DNA of 64,000 nt, taken from contig CAWUHX010000274.1 of assembly GCA_963922205.1 (NCBI GenBank), positions 124,001 to 188,000 on the forward strand, written 5' to 3'. The first letter of the stretch is position 1. Every line of letters begins with the position of its first letter. The notes under the pieces were generated by a model. The model had not been told where the DNA came from. It was given only the letters and a program-made list of their open reading frames with translations, and ran no database searches. The translations under genes were made by a program, and so were the position numbers. Source of the stretch: Romanomermis culicivorax (lineage: Eukaryota; Nematoda; Enoplea; Mermithida; Mermithidae). Positions 43,837-54,443 of the stretch are shown piece by piece.

Positions 43837-46019
43837 ATGGCAGGGCCCAGCACCGCCAAGACAACCGTTTTTTCTTCATCGACGGTAAGTTTCGAACTTA
43901 TTTTTATCAAATATTCTTGGAAACCGCAGGTAATGCCCAGGTTAGAACTTAGAGGGAACGAAAAATGGGAGTACTGAGAAGCGGAAGCTCGAAGCCAAGC
44001 AGGGAATTTCCAATTTGGAAATATACCTGATACCACCGAGAGCTATACGATTCAAGGGAAACCTAGAACCTTGGGTTCAGCCCGTTTTAAAGTTTTATCA
44101 TTCAAAAATTTATCAAAAATTATTTATTTTCAAATCAAATCAAATCATATCACTTTTTCGATATCAAATTCATTAAAAATTATCAATTTCGAGCGCTATA
44201 AAAATTGTAAATACAGCGCCATAAATGGAGCGTAGTTGGTCGCTCAAGCAGCTGGTCAGAGATTGGTGTCCGATCAAGTGGTGGACAATCGGATCAGGTC
44301 TACCCTCCCCAACATATAGAGGTAGCAAGGGTAAGATTTGGTAAGGTGTTAGTTGCCTACCAGCTCAATGTTTGTATATCAGTGGCTCACCTAACAACCT
44401 GCACTAAATTTATTTTCTGCGAAACTTAACCCACTTGGTGTTGTGGTGCTGGTGTAGTATAGACCCAAAAATACGCTGAAAAAAGGGGAATAACTACTAA
44501 AATTAATAGTATCTTTAATGTTCAGATTACAAGTCAAAAGTCGAGAACGGAGACTTTGAAAAGTCAGACGAGGACGGAGACTGCCAAGAGTCAGACGCGA
44601 ACGGAGACCTCCAAAGGCCAGACAAAATCGGATAGGACAACAGGGTCCACTGCGACAACCTCGTACACTCAGACGCGAACGGTATCAAAAACCGGCGGAG
44701 AGGTTAGTACGTCATCTGGCAAAAGCAAGTCCGTGCCCACCAGCTATACCGCAAGAAGTAGCAAACCTGCGGGAAGCGTATTGGTGAAGCCCGATCTTGA
44801 ATCGGAGGAAAAGTTGATCAAGAAGGTCAAACTGAATGTGGTAGCTAAAAGACCCGAAAGGGAACCACAGCAGTTTGTCACTCCTGGTCAATTAGCTGAA
44901 ACTCTGATTGATTATTGGGAATGGCAATGGGAACAAAGGCGCTTAATTGGGCCGATCTCATTCGAAACTCCAGAGGTCGCCAATTATTTCGCCTTTGATC
45001 GCCAAGAATGGCCGATAATTTACAGAATGGTCAATGACGCTATGGCCGAAATTCATGATAATTACCGCCAGCAATTTGAAATGCAAGGTGGTTTCATGTT
45101 TGATGGAGAGCACGTCCCTGAGGAAATTTGGGAATGGATCATTTTAATTCTCATCCCCAGATGGCTGCAGGACTACGATGCCTCAGACGTCTTTACGGCC
45201 ATTAGGTACGTGACCCTAATGATCTTTCTACAGTTGGATTTCGCTCCGATCACGCCAACGGCAATTGGTAGGTGGTATGCCCAGGCGTGTTCGTTTGCGA
45301 ACAGACAACTAGTCGTTGAGGCCCAGGGAAACCGCGTAGACGATGTCTACATTGCAGCATTTAATCAATATATTTTTATGGGCTCGCAAAGGTTAAACCA
45401 GATGGGTGTTAAGAGGAAGGCACCAGGCGATGACAGATCGCAAGCTGATAAATATCAGCGAACGGCTGCCAAGAGCCCAAGTAAGTTCAAGGTGCCTAGA
45501 CTCCCTCCGGCTAAGAAACAACCGCCGACGACACAACAATCCTCAGCTACGACTAGCCAGAGGTCGTACAGTGAAGCTGCTAGCACTTCTTACAAAAGTC
45601 CGCTTTCTCGGTCAAAATCAATTTCATCAAAACCTCTTAATTCAACTTACCGGACACAAAAACCACAACGCAGCAGCTCCACTAGCAGTGGTCAAAGGCA
45701 GCAGGGGAGAGACGATATGTTCTCAAACCCGGCCCCGTACAGGGCTAGACCGGGGTATGACCAAGGTCAACCCAGAGGAGGTTTCAGAGGGCGCCCTCAG
45801 CGACCCTACGGAGGCCGAGGATCCTGGCAACACCAAGGTCAAGACCCGGATGCTCAATTCCATAATCCGAATTTTATGCCGCTAGGTAGACGCGGCGGGA
45901 GCCAACAAGGCCAAAATCGAGGCCAAGATGGAGGTCATACCCGAGGCCAACCAGGTCAGAGGGGGTACTATCAAGGTAGACCTTGAGGAGGCTACCGAGG
46001 CGGCGGGCAGCAGCAGTAA
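43837..46019 (+). CDS. Gypsy-1 third ORF (post-pol), spliced RGG-rich protein, novel
   Basis: Short first exon from ATG 43837 to 43884, donor ACG|GTAAGT. Intron 43885-44525 (641 nt), acceptor TTAATGTTCAG. Second exon from 44526, in phase 0, open to TGA 45984-45986; after it the same register stays open ten more codons to TAA 46017-46019, with Gly/Arg/Gln content. Features: N-terminal repeats of S-Q-T-R-T-E-T, a central non-repetitive region of about 200 residues rich in Trp and aromatic residues ([32 protein letters not shown]), then a basic Ser-rich tail and RGG/GQ repeats. No signal peptide or clear membrane anchor, so it does not look like Env. RGG boxes suggest RNA binding (inference). 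Function unknown. Confidence 0.7.
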
Positions 46020-46750
46020 ATAGCCGCAAAATTTTGGCCCAAAAATTTCTTTTTCGTACATATATTTTTACTTATTTCATAAAACACAAAACCCAAAAAC
46101 ACTAATAAAATCACGAAAATCCAAAAAAAATCATAAAACAAAAAATCCAAAAACATTATTTTCGGTGCTGCTGGCCATCAAAAATTTCTTTTTTTGACAA
46201 AACCGGTGCAAAACGCAACCGCAAAAATATTTTAAAACTTTTGGCCACATTTTTGCTCAATTTTAGCGCATTTTTATTTTGTGATATCCGTACATTCCCG
46301 CGTCGTCTTTTTGTATCGTAATATAATCTCAAATTTTAGTTTGATTTAGACAAAATAGAGACGCGGGAAATCGATTTGCATGCGGTTAGACCCACGGCCA
46401 ACGAATTGACACAGCATGCAGACCGAGCGGCCGAGCCCGAAACCAGCCACATTCGGCACCGACGTTTACGTCGTACTCCTTAGGGCAGGAGGTTATTCCA
46501 TCAACGCCGAGGTCAAAATGGGCGTCACTTGCCAGCCATTGCAGCGAAGCCCTTGGTATTCGTTGTGTCCACAGGAGTTCTATTAGGACAGACTGTGAAA
46601 CGGGAGTCCGAGTGAGACAAACTGTTTATCAGGAGTCAGCCGGAATTGTAGATTTTTTCTTTTTTTTGATTAATTCTTTTTAATGCCGGGGTAACCCGGC
46701 CAAAAGTTTTTTTTTCTACCTCCCGTAGGTCGGTTTCGACGCGCGAGGGA
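46020..46750 (+). other. 3' untranslated region of Gypsy-1
   Basis: Non-coding between the third ORF and the 3' LTR. A short purine-rich stretch GCGCGAGGGA (46741-46750) directly precedes the LTR at the polypurine-tract position, but it is not a long tract. Confidence 0.55.
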
Positions 46751-47361
46751 TGTTGGGCACCCTGTTGATGCCAATTCGTGTGGGGAAATCGACATGCAAA
46801 TCAACGAAAGGGACGACCAGCGGCGCAGACATTTGCATAGAATGGAGCGCCACCAAAAGACCAAAAAGATAGCGAAAATCATTCTTCACTTTATATCGTT
46901 TTTATTATATTTTGACTTTATTGCTGGCGTCCCCAAATACAATTTTCCCAGCAACTTGTTTTCTTATTGAGTTATTCACTGTGGTATACCCACATTCTTT
47001 TTGCATAATTCGTCGGACATATTGTTTAATACATTCGTTTATTTATTTAGAATATTCGCATCGACGAAGGCGGAGGGCCAGAGGCCCAGGCGCCGGCTTA
47101 CTTCAAGTAGGTTTTGGGAAACCCCTTTCGGGTTATACCCAAGTAAGTTTATCCCTGAGGGGATTCCTTGTCTCATCTAGGAGACTGCGGAGGTCCTTGG
47201 TAAGGCCCCCGTATTTAGAACAAAGTTTATCTTTGTTGTTGTAGGTCTGGGGATAACCGGACTGTTGCACTATCACCGAGGCTTAGCCAAGGGATCAGTT
47301 CTAACAGGTCAGTTCAGACCCAATCTTTTCTTACGCCTCTTAAGGAAAGACCTGCACAACA
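46751..47361 (+). repeat. 3' LTR of Gypsy-1
   Basis: 611 bp, same ends as the 5' LTR. Followed by TGAG, the right target-site duplication. Confidence 0.95.
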
Positions 47362-47365
47362 TGAG

Positions 47366-47645
47366 CATTATCTTATAAATGTATTTTCTGGTAATTCCAA
47401 CCCCCATTGTGGAAATGAGATATTAAGACAAGTTTTGCATGCTGAATATTAAGATATTTCCCAAATTGTACAAAAAAATTTGCAGGGCTACAGTATCCCC
47501 AAGTTTGGAATTTTATCATTTTTTAGTATTTTTCTGTCTATTTACAAGACTTGAGATTTATTGCCCTGGTCGTGAAGTAACTTTATTATTTACCATTAAT
47601 TTTTAATTCTTAATAGAAGATTACTTTCCCTGGAATTTCTTGTTC
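47366..47645 (-). repeat. Polinton-type terminal repeat, right copy, outer part (R3b)
   Basis: Continuation of the repeat interrupted at 35818. Reverse complement of about 56530-56800: shared GAGATATTAAGACAA, GGCTACAGTATCCC, GGAATTTTATCATTTT and AAGACTTGAGATTTATTG. Confidence 0.85.
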
Positions 47646-47670
47646 CAGTTTGGGTGATAGGAAAGGACAT

Positions 47671-48087
47671 TGAAAGATGGTAGTTTGGTGGAGGGAGGCG
47701 GAGATACTGGAGGTGGAGGGGGTACCAGGTCGGACCACTTGGGAGTCGGGGGTCGGTAGGTATGGCAATAGTCGATGAAGGTGAAAAATGAGAAAAAGAA
47801 TGAATAACGAATCAATAATCAATCAATGAATGGCCAGATAGGCCATGAAGACAGTGATGATGACGTGTCTCTTCCTCTACTTTTATTTAACACCAAATTA
47901 ACAACAGCAAAAACGAACTATTTGCCTTTATGGCCAAACACAATGATTTATGCAAAATTATTAATACAGGTTTTTATTATACATGTTACTATTTTCATGA
48001 ATGTGTATTTATTTATTATTGGTTTACTGTAATTACAAAAATAGGAATAAGTGGTAATACCGGTTTAGCTAAGTGTGGTATACCCCA
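47671..48087 (-). repeat. 3' LTR of Gypsy-2
   Basis: Similar to 54444-54853 with several substitutions and small indels (for example an extra ATT near 47967). Starts GGGGTATACCACAC after TG in element orientation and ends CTTTCA. Confidence 0.9.
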
Positions 48088-48099
48088 CCCCTCCTCCCT
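48088..48099 (-). other. Polypurine tract of Gypsy-2
   Basis: On the - strand AGGGAGGAGGGG directly before the 3' LTR start TGGGG. Correct position for priming of plus-strand DNA. Confidence 0.75.
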
Positions 48100-48106
48100 G
48101 GGGGAA

Positions 48107-48422
48107 ACAAAATGTGACTAAGGCAGAAAAGGAGGAAGAAAAATAAGGATGGAGGTGGAGGAAAAGGAGGAGGAAGGAGGAAGAAGTGGAATCCGGTTCA
48201 GAGGGGATGTCACAAGGACTGATTGAAAATGGACTTCGGGGAGTCACCAGACGCCAAATACTTAGGCCACGATGACCCCCCCGGGACTCATCACCACTAC
48301 CTAGTGACCCCGAAGGCCAGCCACCCTATGGGCTGCTGGGAGCCCCTGAGATTGGACAGAAATAAGAAAGGGGAAAATAAGAAAAAGAAAAGAGATAAAA
48401 GGGGGCGTTAGTCACATTTTGT
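48107..48422. mobile_element. 316-bp MITE-like insertion with perfect 15-bp terminal inverted repeats
   Basis: Left ACAAAATGTGACTAA (48107-48121) and its exact inverse at 48408-48422. The interior is purine-rich and G+C-richer than the flanks and has no coding capacity. Target-site duplication not evident. It lies within the 3' part of Gypsy-2. Confidence 0.5.
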
Positions 48423-48604
48423 GTTGTTTTGGAGAAAAAGGGGAGAATTAATTTAAAAATTTTGTGACCCGGGGACCTCTTAGAAAACCTAAACGGGTAC
48501 GTTTGGGCGGGAGGAAAAAATATATATAATTTTGAAGGATTATCCTTCTACACATTCGATTTAAATAATTTTTAGAATTTTGAATATTGAATTTGAAAAA
48601 TTTT

Positions 48605-49170
48605 AAAAGAACAAAACAATATAAAGAAATAACTTGCGCCATTGGCCGCACACATAGTCAACATACGGCCTTTGTCGGTGTCCTAAAGTTGAATGTTCCA
48701 TGCAATATCGAATCAGCGTAGACAAAAACGCCAATGTTCCCATTCAAACCAAGAAAATCGTTCTTTCGGCTATATGCCAAATCGACAAGGCATCGACAAT
48801 ACGTAAAAATGTTGCCACGTTGGCACCATATATAAAGTTGCTGGCCATCGTGGCCCGACTAGAGGTCAAATCGCTGACAATATATTGCTTGATGAACGTG
48901 AAATAATAATAACAATAATTCAAAGACGATAAATTTGTTGAAAATCGAAGATCAATACCAGAGATTTCGATTACACAAGAATTATGGCAAGGCACAACTG
49001 GTCGAGTAAATATATTGCAGCTGATTAATACGCAATTTTGCACCAGATAATAGCGTTCGCAGGCAAAATGGGGAACCGATCTGAAAAACTGAGCACGACG
49101 AGGAAAAGAAATAACATACAATACCACATTGTTAATATTGGATAATAAAAATATAAATTTTTTTTCACAT
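48605..49170 (-). pseudogene. Gypsy-2 post-pol coding remnant, Cys-containing and hydrophobic
   Basis: A frame open on the - strand from about 49160 to TGA near 48743, then open in the same register to about 48605, so about 175 codons with one TGA. The predicted product has several Cys residues and hydrophobic segments. It occupies the env position of retrovirus-like elements but has no recognisable Env motif, so the label Env would be speculative. Confidence 0.35.
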
Positions 49171-49319
49171 ATCGTATACTACTGGGGGCATCGACGGTCG
49201 ACTACAGTACGTGGAATGTAGCCGCGATTTACTGTAACTTTAATTTGAGGCAACGGTGGCGATGGTGAAGGTGATTGGTGCGAGCATTTATATCGATTGT
49301 AGTGTGAGCTATGATCATC

Positions 49320-49935
49320 CTAATACCTTTTTTGAGGGTAATGGCGGTGATCTTGGTTTTGCCGCTTCCTATCCAAGGACGGCTGCCGCTCTGGCTGGTT
49401 AAGGGGTGGAGTAGATGTATCATAAGGTCTACATTTGCTCCCCATCCCATTAACGATCAGCTGATTTGTTGATTTTTGCAGCAAAATTTGTTTATCACAA
49501 TCAGTGATGGCAGTGGATATTCGCTTGCATTCATTTTGACGCAAGGTTTGCATTTGTTCTAATGCCTCTTTCAATTCGGGATTCTTGCCCGGTTGGGCTA
49601 CTGATTGCAAATATTTTGGCATGAAGTGTTCTGGTCACTGGTAATTCGACCAGACTTGTTGTACTGTGTGCGCGGCGTGGGCAACTTTGTGCAGTAGTAA
49701 AGCTGTCAAAAGGTTGGTCCCACTCAATGCGGAAACTCGCGACCATTCACGAAACCAATTATACACAAACGGCTCCATTTGTAACCACAGTTCACTGGTT
49801 AGTCTTTGCGTTGAATAATTTCCATAACTTGTGAATGCTCTGTGTTGCATTTGCATCACTTCAAATGGATAGTTGTTGATCACGTCTGTGGCCTCTGCTG
49901 ATTTGGATGTTGTTGGCAGACCAGTATCCGTTTGG
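49320..49935 (-). pseudogene. Gypsy-2 coding-like tail after RNase H, unidentified
   Basis: Frames 49883-49635 and 49622-49320 on the - strand follow RNase H where integrase would be expected. They contain aromatic and Gln-rich sequence (ELWLQMEPFVYNWFREW and LKEALEQMQTLRQNE) but no HHCC or DDE motif. They could be a counterpart of the third ORF of Gypsy-1, but I see no clear similarity. Confidence 0.35.
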
Positions 49936-49949
49936 TCAACTTCGTATTT

Positions 49950-50785
49950 TCAGCTGAGAAAATCCGCAAAAGCGTTTTCCTTTCCTGAAACATATTCTAC
50001 AGAAAAATTAAAATAATTCACAAAAATTGACCATTTCTGCAACCGTAAGTTTTTTTGAGCTAGAGTATTCTTAAACATGCCCATGAGGGGCTTGTGGTCT
50101 GTTCTTATAATGACATTGGAACCAAAAAGGTAGTGGCGATACATTTGAAAACCATATACTACCAGTAGACATTCACATTCCGTAGTTGAGTAGCCCCTTT
50201 CAGCTTTGGACAGCTTGCAACTGGAATAGGCTATTGTCCATTTGTCAGTTGGCGTTTCCTGGTATAATACGGCTCCAATGGCAGTACTGCTGGTGTCTGT
50301 TTGTATGATGAAGGTGGCTGACCCATTGTATATCGGGTATCGCAAAAATGGTGCTGATATGAGGGCAGATTTGATGGCCTTAAAAGAAGAAATGTGCTGT
50401 TCAGTAATTTCCCACTTAACGTCTTTTCTAAGAAGTTTGTACAAAGGATCTGCCATTTGGGCAAGGCCTTTTATGAAGCATTTACACCATTGGACCATGC
50501 CCAAGAATCGTTGCAGGGCCTTCTGGTCCTGAGGAAAATCAAATTCCGCTACGGCTTCAATCTTTTTTGGATCCGGCATTATCCCATCAGTGCTGAGGAT
50601 ATGCCCCAGAAAACTTACCTGTTGCAGTAAAAATTCACACTTTCCAGGTTTCAGAGATAAATTAGCGGGGTGTAAACAGTCAAAACGATTTGTAAGTTTT
50701 GGAGATGCTGTTCAAATGTTTCTGAAAAGACAATAATGTCATCAATGTACACAAGACAAATTTTCCAAACATAAGGTTGCAAAAC
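49950..50785 (-). pseudogene. Gypsy-2 RT C-terminal part and RNase H
   Basis: 50579-49950 encodes [38 protein letters not shown] and RTDHKPLMGM, matching the RT thumb and RNase H of Gypsy-1. The catalytic YIDD lies in the frameshifted stretch 50785-50580, where reading frames are broken. The TGA that ends the previous frame (50786-50788) sits at the Arg codon of the [10 protein letters not shown] segment in Gypsy-1. Confidence 0.85.
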
Positions 50786-52852
50786 TCACTCCATTAACCT
50801 TTGAAACTCCGCAGGAGCATTTTTAAGACCAAAAGACATTACCATAAACTGGTAAAGCCCATCTTGCGAAATAAATGCTGTTTTCTCTTTGGAATCTGGC
50901 GCCATGGGCACTTGCCAATACCCACTTTTTAAATCAAGAGTGGTAAAATACCTTGCCCCTCCCAAGCTGTCCAAGTAGTCGTCCATCCTTGGGAGAGGGT
51001 ACCTGTCGTCTTTGGTAACGTCATTTATGCCTCTGAAATTGACAAGAGGGCGCCAAGAATCATCTTTCTTTGACACCAAAAATAGAGGTGCGGCCCATGG
51101 GGACCGGCTAAATTCTATTACTTGTTTGTTGAGCATGTCCTGGATGTGTTCACAAACAATATGGCGTTGTTTAATCCGTGCCCGATAGTAGTGCTTTGCA
51201 ACGGGTTTAGCATCTCCCCTATCAATTGAATGCTGTACTAAGTGAGTAATGGTTGGTGGATCACCTGATAGACTAAAAACACTGTGATTTGCGAGCAAGA
51301 ATTCGTGTAATTTACTTTTTTGATCAACATTTAGGTTCACTTTCACTACCATTTTCTCCACGTAAGGTAAGAAACTTTGCTGGTTGTTAGTAGTAAGTTT
51401 GGAGGCACGGTTAGGGGAGGACATGACCTCCTGCACAAGCATAGCCATTTTGCCTATAATCTCATTTTTACTTACCTTCACAACTTCCTTTGAGTTGTTG
51501 ATAATGATGACTGGAAAATGTTCCGCTTGTGGATTAATAATGGGGGGGTTCAATTGAAAAGGACGAAGATGTATCATCAGATGAAACCACGGCGTTTTCG
51601 GCTTATCCCATGCCCAAATTGTTCCTAGTATAACATGATCTGTGTAGGGGTGAATAAGAACGTTTTTTACGGCAATAACGGGGTGTTCTCCTGCAATTTC
51701 ATTAATAGTCGACGTTGTTGGTGGTGGTGAAATAGTTGATGGTGGGGCTGGAGGAGATGGTAGTAGTAGCACCCGTGTTGGTGACTCAGGGCGTTGAATA
51801 TTGAAAGACACTTGTTTGTTAGCAATTGTTAGGGTGCGATTCTGAAAATCAAAAATTGTGCCAATACTTTCATGCGCTAAAAAATCCGTACCGAGAATAA
51901 TCATGGGTTTAGGCAAAACCAATACAGTATAGTGGATACTGTGCGTACCCAGTTCCTTAAGTTTCATGTAGAAGTTGACGGGTCCCAAAGTAGGGACGCA
52001 CTGACCATTTGCTACCATAATACACCCTGAGGTGGGCAAGGTATGGGGGTCCACATGAGTGATGTGTTGGTACATGTCACACCCCATGACGGAAGTTGTA
52101 GCCCCCGTATCCAGTAGCGCTAACCCCCTCCAGTTACAGATTTTAGCTTCTATCTCTAGGGGTCGCATCTTGTAATACCTCTAGAAGAAAATACTTTCCA
52201 TTGGCATGAGTTGGCGAAAGAATCTGGGAGTCCTGTCTGTTGCGCTAAGGGTGGAAATTTTGTTTTCAAAATTTTCCATTGTATCCTGAAAAATCATAAA
52301 ATATTCTGAATTTCGAATTTTATTACCTCCGGTTTTTTGTGTCGAAGGTGTCGCATCGTCACTATAAAACATTGTTTCATTTTCTTTACCATTGTTAGCA
52401 CTCGATTCTTGCTTACTTGGTACCTGTGACATATTTCTAGGAGTATTAATAGAATTATTTTGTATAAAAGGGGCGGCAATAGTTTGATCCTGAGAAGAAG
52501 TTAAAGGTGTACAAGATACATAATAATTGGGATTATAAAATTGTGGAATAAACTGGTTTTGCGCAGGGGGATTCTCACCAATACTGTGTATATTGGATGC
52601 GCACTGCGGGTTACTGTAAGTGGATGGTTTCCATGTTGTTGGCCTCCCAGGTGGTGTGGTATAACTACCATAACCACCGCGAGTAGTAGGTTGCAGTGCA
52701 AAACGGGGTTGGCTTACATTTGGTGCAGTTGCACGTGGCTGATACAAATTATCAGGAGTATTATGGTAATAAATGTGGGGTTCTGCGCTGCGTACTCCTG
52801 CAACTTGACACATTGTTCGGTCGAATGTCCGAACATGCAATGGTAACCGCAA
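50786..52852 (-). pseudogene. Gypsy-2 gag C-terminus, protease and RT N-terminal part
   Basis: Register 52852-50786 on the - strand with one TAG at 52183-52181. Protease: DTGATTS and [73 protein letters not shown], clearly orthologous in layout to Gypsy-1. Divergent elsewhere, so a different family. A frameshift near 52780 separates it from upstream gag. Confidence 0.9.
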
Positions 52853-54306
52853 TAAAGATGCGCTCTAGCCAAACTTGGTGGTTGCGACACTCCAGGTGGT
52901 GCAGAAGTTGGCTGCGGTGCAATGTTGGTTTTTTGCAATAGGTCTATTAACTGTCCCAGGAGCACATTATTAGTCAAAATTGCATCATTATTGGATTGCG
53001 GCGCAGGTGCAGGGATTTGCGGGGGGATTGAGGGTGTAGGGGCTGACTGTTGCTGACGCCACTAAGGGTTATTACTGTAATTACCACATGAGGGACCCAT
53101 GTTTTGACTACCCCTACCCCTATAAGATGCGTTGTTATTAGAATTTCTAAAATTACTACCTCGAAAATGGCTGTAGGTTTGTGGCGGAGGTGCAGGATCT
53201 TGGTTCACAACATGGCTTATTTGTTCCAGTGGTTTGGCCTCCTTTATTGCTAATGGATGATGCTTCTGTAAGCGTTGCTCGAATAACTCGTCTTGTACCT
53301 TCAATTCCTTTTCGAGATTGTCGCAAAATGTCACTAAATCTTGTAAAGAAACAATTTGGCCTTTGTGTTTGTCCATGGCGGCCTGGATCACTGGCGACGA
53401 TTTGCTATAAAATTGTGTAATAATCATTTGGTCACGCTCTCTCTCCGTTCTGTGCTGGAAAAGAGTAGGTGCATATGAATATAGGCGATTTACAAATTGC
53501 ACACAACTTTCCGAGTCTCCCTGGGAGATTGTCGACCATTCTCAGTGAAGGTCACTGAGAGTACCTGGTGAAGCTAAAAAACTCAAAATTATTTGCTTAG
53601 CGTCATCTAAGGAAGCGCAATCTTCCATAGAATGATGTACATCGGGATCAGTGGTGCATCGCAAAATCTCCAATTTGACATTTTCGGGCAAAGGCGGATT
53701 GTCTCTGAACTGCTGATCTAAAGTCTTAAAAAATTGTAACACTAACTTAGGTTTGATGCCCATTCCCAATGTAAAGTTGGCTACACCTTGTTGAATTTGG
53801 TTTGAAATCTGCAGCATTTGTTTTTGTGTCAATTGGAAAACATCATTGCTGATGTCAACATTGGTAGGGTTATCAGCTGGCAAGGTGTGGGGTGGACTCG
53901 CTAATCCATAGACCCCTTGCTCAGTGGGCAAGGGGCCCAGGGGATGGGAAGGGGGCGGCAAATTAGAAGTACTATCAGGAAAGTTACCTGTTTCTATATC
54001 TGTGATTTTCTGTTGCTACAGGACGATTTGATTTTGCATTTGGCCCAAAATGGTCATCATTTTTTCCATCTGGGCCGCCATGCGGTCTAACTTGTCCTGT
54101 GCCGTGGGGATGGCTACTGGTGGCGGTTGGGCTGTCTGCTTAGTGGCATCGGGCGGCGGAATCACTAGTTTTGCTGATACTTTCGACATAGGTTTCAAAC
54201 CAGCGAGGATATGATAATACTGATCCTCCAAACGACCTCGAGTGAATCTTTTTTGCTCGATTTTTGATGTGAAACAAGGAAGGAAAATGAAAAGAACTAT
54301 ATGCAA
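52714..54306 (-). pseudogene. Gypsy-2 gag, broken by three stops
   Basis: Pieces 54306-54016, 53961-53542, 53502-53062 and 52977-52714 are all in the same register, separated by TAG, TGA and TAG. Capsid-like helical content in 53880-53300, RG-rich segment near 53110, and zinc-knuckle variant YCGYHCMFGHSTEQC (C-x2-H-x4-H-x4-C) near 52840. Particle protein of the element, no longer translatable as a whole. Confidence 0.8.
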
Positions 54307-54424
54307 AAATACGAATAAGATATGTATGTAAATACGATAAATAGAAAAGGAATGATTTACAAATCAATAAACACACACAACAAACAACAAGTAAACAACT
54401 TACCTACCTGTACTTACCCGATCC

Positions 54425-54442
54425 GGACTGGTACGGTCACCA
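54425..54442 (-). other. Primer binding site of Gypsy-2
   Basis: On the - strand TGGTGACCGTACCAGTCC, one base after the 5' LTR end CTTTCA. Differs from the TGGTGGCTT class of Gypsy-1, Gypsy-3 and Gypsy-4, so a different priming tRNA. Confidence 0.75.
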
Positions 54443-54443
54443 G

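Larger units (their letters stand above)
35819..47361 (+). mobile_element. Gypsy-1: nearly intact Ty3/Gypsy LTR retrotransposon
   Basis: 11,543 bp with 611-bp LTRs differing at about four positions, TG..CA ends (TGTTG/CAACA), and a 4-bp target duplication TGAG (35815-35818 and 47362-47365). Order: LTR, primer binding site, gag-pro (one in-frame TAG), pol in +1 frame (RT, RNase H, integrase), then a third RGG-rich ORF with its own probable intron, 3' LTR. The low LTR divergence means a fairly recent insertion. It landed inside a Polinton terminal repeat. Length exceeds typical 5-8 kb Gypsy elements because of the long 3' region with the third ORF. Confidence 0.95.
21655..47645. mobile_element. 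Decayed Maverick/Polinton, split by Gypsy-1
   Basis: Proposed from two inverted copies of one repeat: left 21655-22090 (inner side right) and right 35345-35818 plus 47366-47645 (inner side left), the latter cut by Gypsy-1. Without Gypsy-1 the body is about 14.4 kb, near the known 15-20 kb size. Near the right terminal repeat lie the chromodomain end of a Polinton-type integrase (34160-34419) and an adenovirus-type cysteine protease (34491-34772), both hallmark Polinton genes. DNA polymerase B, packaging ATPase and capsid genes were not recognised, so the element is decayed. Outer ends are approximate. Confidence 0.6.

Noticed and set aside
44526-45986. Calling the Gypsy-1 third ORF an envelope gene because of its position after pol
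   Set aside because: No signal peptide, no clear membrane anchor and no Cys pattern; the C-terminus is RGG-rich. Position alone is not enough.
47362-47670. A second solo LTR between Gypsy-1 and Gypsy-2
   Set aside because: The sequence matches the reverse complement of the Polinton-type repeat at 56530-56800 instead.
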